Source: Pontivivens marinum | Lineage (GTDB): Bacteria; Pseudomonadota; Alphaproteobacteria; Rhodobacterales; Rhodobacteraceae | Assembly: GCF_900231835.1 (NCBI RefSeq) | Contig: NZ_OCTN01000008.1 | Span: forward strand, 1-64,000 | Length of the DNA: 64,000 nucleotides | Direction of reading: 5' to 3' | In this document: piece by piece, positions 60,064 to 64,000 of the stretch | How positions within the stretch are numbered: the stretch's first letter is position 1 | How the letters are laid out: every line of letters begins with the position of its first letter | The notes under the pieces: generated by a model | Database searches by the model: none | What the model was told of the DNA's origin: nothing | What the model saw: the letters and a program-made list of their open reading frames with translations, nothing else | Translations under genes and position numbers: made by a program

Positions 60064-61383
60064 ATGGGGCTGGACGTTAAAAGCAATTCGCTAGAGGAAT
60101 TTTGGATCCCCTTCACGGACAATCGCGGTTTCAAGAAAGACCCCCGTTTGGTCGTAAAGGCCGAGGGCCTGTATATGACGGATCACAGGGGGGGGCAGAT
60201 CATCGACGGTTCATCCGGTCTGTTCTGTTCGCCCGCCGGTCATTGCCACCCCAAGATTATCGAGGCTGTCCACCAGTCCATGCAGCAACTGACCTATGTA
60301 TCGCCATTCGGCACGGGTCACGGGCTGTCCTTTGCATTGGCGGAACAGGTTAGCCGCCTGACGCCGGACAGCATGAACAAGGTGTTCTTTGTCAATTCCG
60401 GTTCCGAGGCGATTGATACCGCGCTGAAAATCGCGATGGCCTATCACACAGCCAAGGGTGAGAACCGCCACCGCTTTATCAGCCGCGAACGGGCCTATCA
60501 CGGTGTGAATATCGGCGGGGTTAGCCTGTCCGGTCTGGTGAATAACCGTCGTGCTTTCCCGTCGGTCATGCCGAATGTGGTGTTCATGCGCCACACATGG
60601 ACCGAGGATGACCTGTTTACCCCCGGACAGCGTGCGGGCGGTGCGGATCGTGCCGAGGATTTGCAGCGCGCCATCGACAATTTCGGCGCGGAAACCATCG
60701 GTGCTGTGTTTATCGAGCCGGTTGCAGGTTCCACCGGTACATTACCACCGCCCATCGGGTATTTGCAGCGTATTCGCGAGATTTGCGACGCCAACGATAT
60801 CCTGCTGGTATTCGATGACGTGATCTGCGGCTTTGGCCGTGTGGGCGGGAAATTCTCGGCTGATGCGTTCGGGGTGGTTCCTGACATCATGACCATGGCA
60901 AAGGCGCTGACCAACGGTGCAATCCCCATGGGCGCTGTCGTTGTGCGCGATGAGATTTACGACGTTGTGACCGACAAGGCCGCGATGGGCGGGATCGAGC
61001 TGTTCCACGGCTATACCTATTCCGGCCACCCAGCGGCCTGCGCGGCGGGGCTTGCCTCGCTGGCGATTTATCAGGAGGAGGGGTTGTTCGATCGGGCCAA
61101 GGATATGGCCCCCTATTTCGAGCAAGCCGTGATGAGCCTGAGCGATCATGAACTGGTCAAGGATATCCGCACCATCGGCATGATGGCCGGGGTAGAGCTG
61201 TACCCGCACCCCAAACCCGGCGCGCGCGGCGTATTGGCCCAGACGGAGATGTTCTGGAAAGGAATGCACGTTAAGTTCACCGGCGATAACGGCATTCTAG
61301 CGCCAATGTATATCGCGGAACGTGCGCATATTGATGAGATGATTACGAAATTCCGGGCCACGCTGGATGCGTTGCCACGGTAA
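60064..61383 (+). CDS. tpa: Taurine-pyruvate aminotransferase
   Basis: The 439-residue PLP enzyme transfers the amino group of taurine to pyruvate, giving sulfoacetaldehyde and alanine. It has the class III aminotransferase pattern: FWIPFTDNRGFKKDPRL near the start, FFVNSGSEAIDTALKIA near 95, LLVFDDVICGFGRVGGKF near 255, and the PLP lysine in MTMAKALTNGAIPMGAV. ATG 60064 is taken because GGAGG lies five to six bases before it; an in-frame GTG at 60043 has no such site. It is divergent from tauR and followed by tauABC after 182 bases. Confidence 0.92.
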   Translation: MGLDVKSNSLEEFWIPFTDNRGFKKDPRLVVKAEGLYMTDHRGGQIIDGSSGLFCSPAGHCHPKIIEAVHQSMQQLTYVSPFGTGHGLSFALAEQVSRLTPDSMNKVFFVNSGSEAIDTALKIAMAYHTAKGENRHRFISRERAYHGVNIGGVSLSGLVNNRRAFPSVMPNVVFMRHTWTEDDLFTPGQRAGGADRAEDLQRAIDNFGAETIGAVFIEPVAGSTGTLPPPIGYLQRIREICDANDILLVFDDVICGFGRVGGKFSADAFGVVPDIMTMAKALTNGAIPMGAVVVRDEIYDVVTDKAAMGGIELFHGYTYSGHPAACAAGLASLAIYQEEGLFDRAKDMAPYFEQAVMSLSDHELVKDIRTIGMMAGVELYPHPKPGARGVLAQTEMFWKGMHVKFTGDNGILAPMYIAERAHIDEMITKFRATLDALPR

Positions 61384-61565
61384 GTTGTGATCTGAACGAA
61401 TTCCCATAGGCGGGACAGAATGATTTCGTCTTTGGGTAAACATGTGTTTTGCTGCACCGCAGTGATCGCATAACGACCGTCAAAAATGGCGGCGCATAAA
61501 AAAGTCGATCCGCAAAGGAATCCGACGCCACGGGGTCACATGACCAACCCAACGAAGGAGATACT

Positions 61566-62561
61566 ATGTCTATCACCAAGAAATTCGCCGGCGGCATGAC
61601 CGCCATCGCCCTGATCGCCAGCGCACATGCCGCAACCGCGCAGGAAATCACTGTTGGCTACTTCCTCGAATGGCCAATGCCGTTCCAGTTTGCCAAGGCA
61701 AACGGCATCTACGAGGAAGAGATGGGCGTTACCATCAACTGGCGTTCATTCGATGCGGGCACAGCAATGTCGGCTGCTATGGCATCGGGTGATGTGCATA
61801 TTTCCGTCTCGCAGGGGGTTCCGCCCTTCGTGATCGCGGCATCTGCCGGTCAGGATCTGGTCGCGGTTGATGTGGCTGTTGCCTATGCTGACAACGATAA
61901 CTGCGTTGTGGCCGAGGCGCTGGAAATCGATGCCTCCACCGCATCCGATCTGGCGGGCCTGACGGCTGCTGTTCCAATCGGTACGGCGGCGCATTACGGC
62001 TTCCTCAAGCAGATGGAGCATTTCGGCGTTGATGTCTCGACAATGAATATCGTTGATATGGCTCCGGCTGAGGGCGCTGTTGCGCTGTCGCAGGGCGATG
62101 TGGACATGTCGTGCGGTTGGGGCGGCGGTCTGCGCCGTATGCTGGAGCATGGCAACATCCTGCTGACCGGTGCGGAAAAGCAGGCGCTGGGCATTCAGGT
62201 GTTCGACGTGACCTCGGTTCCCGCAGATTTCGCGGCGGAGCAGCCAGAGATGCTGGCGGAGTTCCTTGCCGTGACGGCGCGCATGAACGCGATGTGGAAT
62301 TCCGGTGAGCACACGGATGAGATGCTGGCCGTGATCGCACAGGATGCAGGTATGGATGTGGATGCAGCGGCGGCGAGCCTTGCCACATTCGCATTCCCGT
62401 CGGTTGAGGAGCAGCTGGGCGAAGAATGGTTCGGTGGCGCCACGCAAACCTTCCTCAAGGAGGTCGCAGACTTCTTTGTTGAGCAGGGCAACATCCCGTC
62501 GGCGCGTGACACCTATGAGGACGCAGTAGACACGGCACCTCTGTCCGAAGCTGCTGAGTAA
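61566..62561 (+). CDS. tauA: Taurine ABC transporter periplasmic binding protein
   Basis: The 331-residue protein has a signal peptide (cleavage after ATAQE near residue 27) and the TauA/SsuA-type binding fold: ITVGYFLEWPMPFQFAKANG, GDVHISVSQGVPPFVIAAS, and CGWGGGLRRMLEHG. The ligand is taurine by context (between tpa and tauBC). AAGGAG seven bases before the ATG is a good ribosome binding site. The 182-base gap in front may hold its own promoter, but no TauR-like repeat was found there. A stable hairpin follows the stop codon. Confidence 0.92.
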   Translation: MSITKKFAGGMTAIALIASAHAATAQEITVGYFLEWPMPFQFAKANGIYEEEMGVTINWRSFDAGTAMSAAMASGDVHISVSQGVPPFVIAASAGQDLVAVDVAVAYADNDNCVVAEALEIDASTASDLAGLTAAVPIGTAAHYGFLKQMEHFGVDVSTMNIVDMAPAEGAVALSQGDVDMSCGWGGGLRRMLEHGNILLTGAEKQALGIQVFDVTSVPADFAAEQPEMLAEFLAVTARMNAMWNSGEHTDEMLAVIAQDAGMDVDAAAASLATFAFPSVEEQLGEEWFGGATQTFLKEVADFFVEQGNIPSARDTYEDAVDTAPLSEAAE

Positions 62562-62570
62562 GCGATACCC

Positions 62571-62603
62571 GATCCGGCCTGCCACCCATTGGCGGGCCGG
62601 ATC
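62571..62603 (+). promoter_or_regulatory. Stable hairpin between tauA and tauB
   Basis: A 13-bp stem (62571-62583 with 62591-62603; core GATCCGGCC/GGCCGGATC, one G-T pair) with a seven-base loop lies nine bases after the tauA stop. No T tract follows. Such structures after a binding-protein gene usually protect its mRNA or partly stop transcription, giving more binding protein than ATPase and permease. Confidence 0.7.
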
Positions 62604-62647
62604 CCCCCCTCGCTGTAAATCCCCACCTCGCCGGAGGCGTACACACG

Positions 62648-63454
62648 ATGACCGGACTTAGGATCGACGATATCTCAATGCGCTTTGACCTGCCCAATGG
62701 CAGCTCGGTTCAGGCATTGAAGAACGTATCGCTGGATATCGCGGAGGGTGAGCTGATGTCCGTGCTCGGCCCGTCCGGATGCGGTAAAACAACATTACTC
62801 AACATTGTGGCCGGATTTCTGGCCCCGACCTCAGGCAATATTGTGCTGCACGAACAGGTCGTGCGCGGCCCCGGTCCTGAACGCGGGATGGTGTTTCAGC
62901 AGGGCGCATTGTTTGAGTGGATGAACGTGCGCGAAAACGTCGCCTTTGGCCCCAATATGAAGGGTATGCCCAAGGCGGAAAGCGCGGAGATCGTGGATCA
63001 CCTGCTCGAAGTGGTCGGCCTGCAGGACTTCAAGGAAAAGGCAGTTTACGAATTGTCCGGCGGTATGCAGCAGCGTGTGGCGCTGGCCCGCTGTCTGGCT
63101 AATGACCCCGATGTTATCCTGATGGATGAACCGCTGGGCGCGCTAGATGCGCTGACGCGGGAAAAGATGCAGGGTCTGGTTCTGAAGCTGTGGAAGGAAA
63201 CCGGCAAGACGATCATCCTGATCACCCACTCGGTTGAGGAGGCATTGCTGCTGGGCGAGCGTCTGCTGGTTATGGCACCGCGTCCGGGCCGGATTCACCG
63301 TGAATACCGTTTGCCCTTTGCCGAGATGGGCGTTGGGCAGGACCTGCGCGAAGTTAAAAAGGACCCCGCCTTTGGCGAGCGTCGTGAGGAAATTCTCAGC
63401 ATGATCTGGGACATGGAAGAGGAAATTATGGGCAGCACGGAGAGCGCGGCATGA
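62648..63454 (+). CDS. tauB: Taurine ABC transporter ATP-binding protein
   Basis: The 268-residue ATPase has Walker A (GPSGCGKTT near residue 42), Q loop (GMVFQQGALFEWMNV), signature (LSGGMQQRVALARCLA), Walker B (VILMDEPLGALDAL) and switch histidine (ITHSVEEALLLG). This is the nitrate/sulfonate/taurine subclass. It powers TauABC. The tauC start lies in its stop (ATGA overlap). Confidence 0.92.
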   Translation: MTGLRIDDISMRFDLPNGSSVQALKNVSLDIAEGELMSVLGPSGCGKTTLLNIVAGFLAPTSGNIVLHEQVVRGPGPERGMVFQQGALFEWMNVRENVAFGPNMKGMPKAESAEIVDHLLEVVGLQDFKEKAVYELSGGMQQRVALARCLANDPDVILMDEPLGALDALTREKMQGLVLKLWKETGKTIILITHSVEEALLLGERLLVMAPRPGRIHREYRLPFAEMGVGQDLREVKKDPAFGERREEILSMIWDMEEEIMGSTESAA

Positions 63455-64000
63455 TTATCCTTCTGATCTATATCGCGCTGTTTGTTGGCGCCTATTTCAT
63501 CGTCAAATTGATCAGCGACCGGCGCGCGGCGACCAAGGATTTCACCTCGCTCAAGACTGTTACCTTTGGTGATGAAAGCGCGGTGCGGCCCAATCGGGCG
63601 GCGTCGGTTATCTCGATCCTGACGATCTTTCTGATTTGGGGGGCGTTCACCGGATCGTCAATCACGCCGATCCATGCGCCCGGTCCCTTTATGGGAGATA
63701 CGACATTTACCTATACGGCGCGCAATGCGGCGGGTGAAACCGATGATGCCACAGTGGTTGTCCGCGTTGCCCGCACCGGTGAGCAGGTCGATGATGCCGT
63801 GATCGAGGAGGGCGACGGTTTTGCCCTGAACGACACGGCCAAGATCAATGCGTGGCGCAGCGGCCTGATCCGTGTGGACCGCAATGATATCGGCGGCGAC
63901 GCTGACCCCTATGACATCATCGCGGTAAACGGTCAGGAAATCTCGCCCGGTGTGGAGGTCAAGGTTGATAACGGCGTCATGTCGATGACAAACCGTGGCA
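63451..64000 (+). CDS. tauC: Taurine ABC transporter permease, N-terminal part (cut by the window edge)
   Basis: The frame is open from ATG 63451 to the right edge (183 codons). It starts with a membrane segment (MIILLIYIALFVGAYFIV), has a second hydrophobic segment about residues 46-66 (SVISILTIFLIWGAF), and continues with a soluble, probably periplasmic region containing FTYTARNAAGETDDATVVV and YDIIAVNGQEIS. The usual TauC permease core (about 250 residues with an EAA loop) is not yet reached. This is therefore either a TauC with a long N-terminal extension or a separate protein. The overlap with tauB favours the former. Confidence 0.65.
   Translation, partial: MIILLIYIALFVGAYFIVKLISDRRAATKDFTSLKTVTFGDESAVRPNRAASVISILTIFLIWGAFTGSSITPIHAPGPFMGDTTFTYTARNAAGETDDATVVVRVARTGEQVDDAVIEEGDGFALNDTAKINAWRSGLIRVDRNDIGGDADPYDIIAVNGQEISPGVEVKVDNGVMSMTNRG

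Noticed and set aside
1-64000. CRISPR arrays, rRNA, tRNA and prophage genes
   Set aside because: I looked for spaced repeats, clover-leaf-like conserved stretches and phage structural genes and saw none.

Overview
The window looks like chromosomal DNA of a marine alphaproteobacterium of the Rhodobacteraceae (Roseobacter group). This is inferred from moderately high GC, dense operons with 1-8 base gene overlaps, and gene content typical of that group: a taurine/sulfite cluster with a MocR-type TauR, a SoeABC-type sulfite dehydrogenase, tandem dimethylglycine-dehydrogenase-like flavoproteins, a PutR/PutA pair and several high-affinity uptake systems. No rRNA, tRNA, CRISPR array or prophage was recognised. 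The only mobile-element trace is the first 32 bases, which look like the start of an IS3-family orfA running off the left edge.

Layout. (1) 0.3-11.7 kb: a LuxR/MalT-like regulator followed by a dipeptide-type ABC transporter, a HyuA-like hydantoinase/oxoprolinase subunit, two tandem DUF917 proteins and the family 5 binding protein. This is a self-contained uptake and degradation operon for an unidentified, probably hydantoin-like, compound, closed by a strong terminator. (2) 11.8-25.1 kb: mostly single genes: purU, an inositol-monophosphatase-family enzyme, a secreted PL7 alginate lyase-like protein, a YHYH protein with a Met/His-rich partner, an RND adaptor and pump, a MYG1 protein, a DUF1801 protein and a fatty acid desaturase. 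(3) 25.1-34.1 kb: a tripartite tricarboxylate transporter (TctCBA) divergent from a TctDE-like two-component system. The latter is co-transcribed with an orphan periplasmic binding protein and a small kinase. After TctA come an AtuA-family protein and a DUF4387 protein, then two convergent Lin0512 proteins. (4) 34.2-45.4 kb: a DEAD-box helicase, a copper ATPase with its CueR-type regulator and a textbook MerR-type promoter, methylglyoxal synthase with a hydroxypyruvate-isomerase-like protein, PutR/PutA, and a ring-cleaving dioxygenase-like VOC protein. (5) 45.5-64 kb: a taurine carbon, nitrogen and sulfur catabolism locus. It holds tauR, xsc, a TSUP exporter, soeABC, an XRE-cupin regulator and two dimethylglycine-dehydrogenase-like enzymes on the minus strand, and tpa and tauABC on the plus strand. 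tauC is cut by the right edge.

How the genes work together. In region 5, TauABC imports taurine, Tpa converts it to sulfoacetaldehyde, Xsc cleaves that to acetyl phosphate and sulfite, SoeABC oxidises sulfite and the TSUP protein may export it. Two sets of 10-bp direct repeats resembling the TauR recognition sequence lie in front of tpa/tauR and in front of xsc, both with a 23-bp period, which predicts a TauR regulon inside the locus. Two 27-bp inverted repeats in front of the XRE-cupin gene are a separate predicted operator. An 11-bp-phased direct repeat sits between tctD and tctC. The least-described parts are the DUF917 operon, the AtuA/DUF4387/Lin0512 transporter locus, the Met/His-rich YHYH partner, and the possible link between the two demethylase-like enzymes and taurine breakdown. 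All functional assignments come from reading motifs and gene order; no database search was run.
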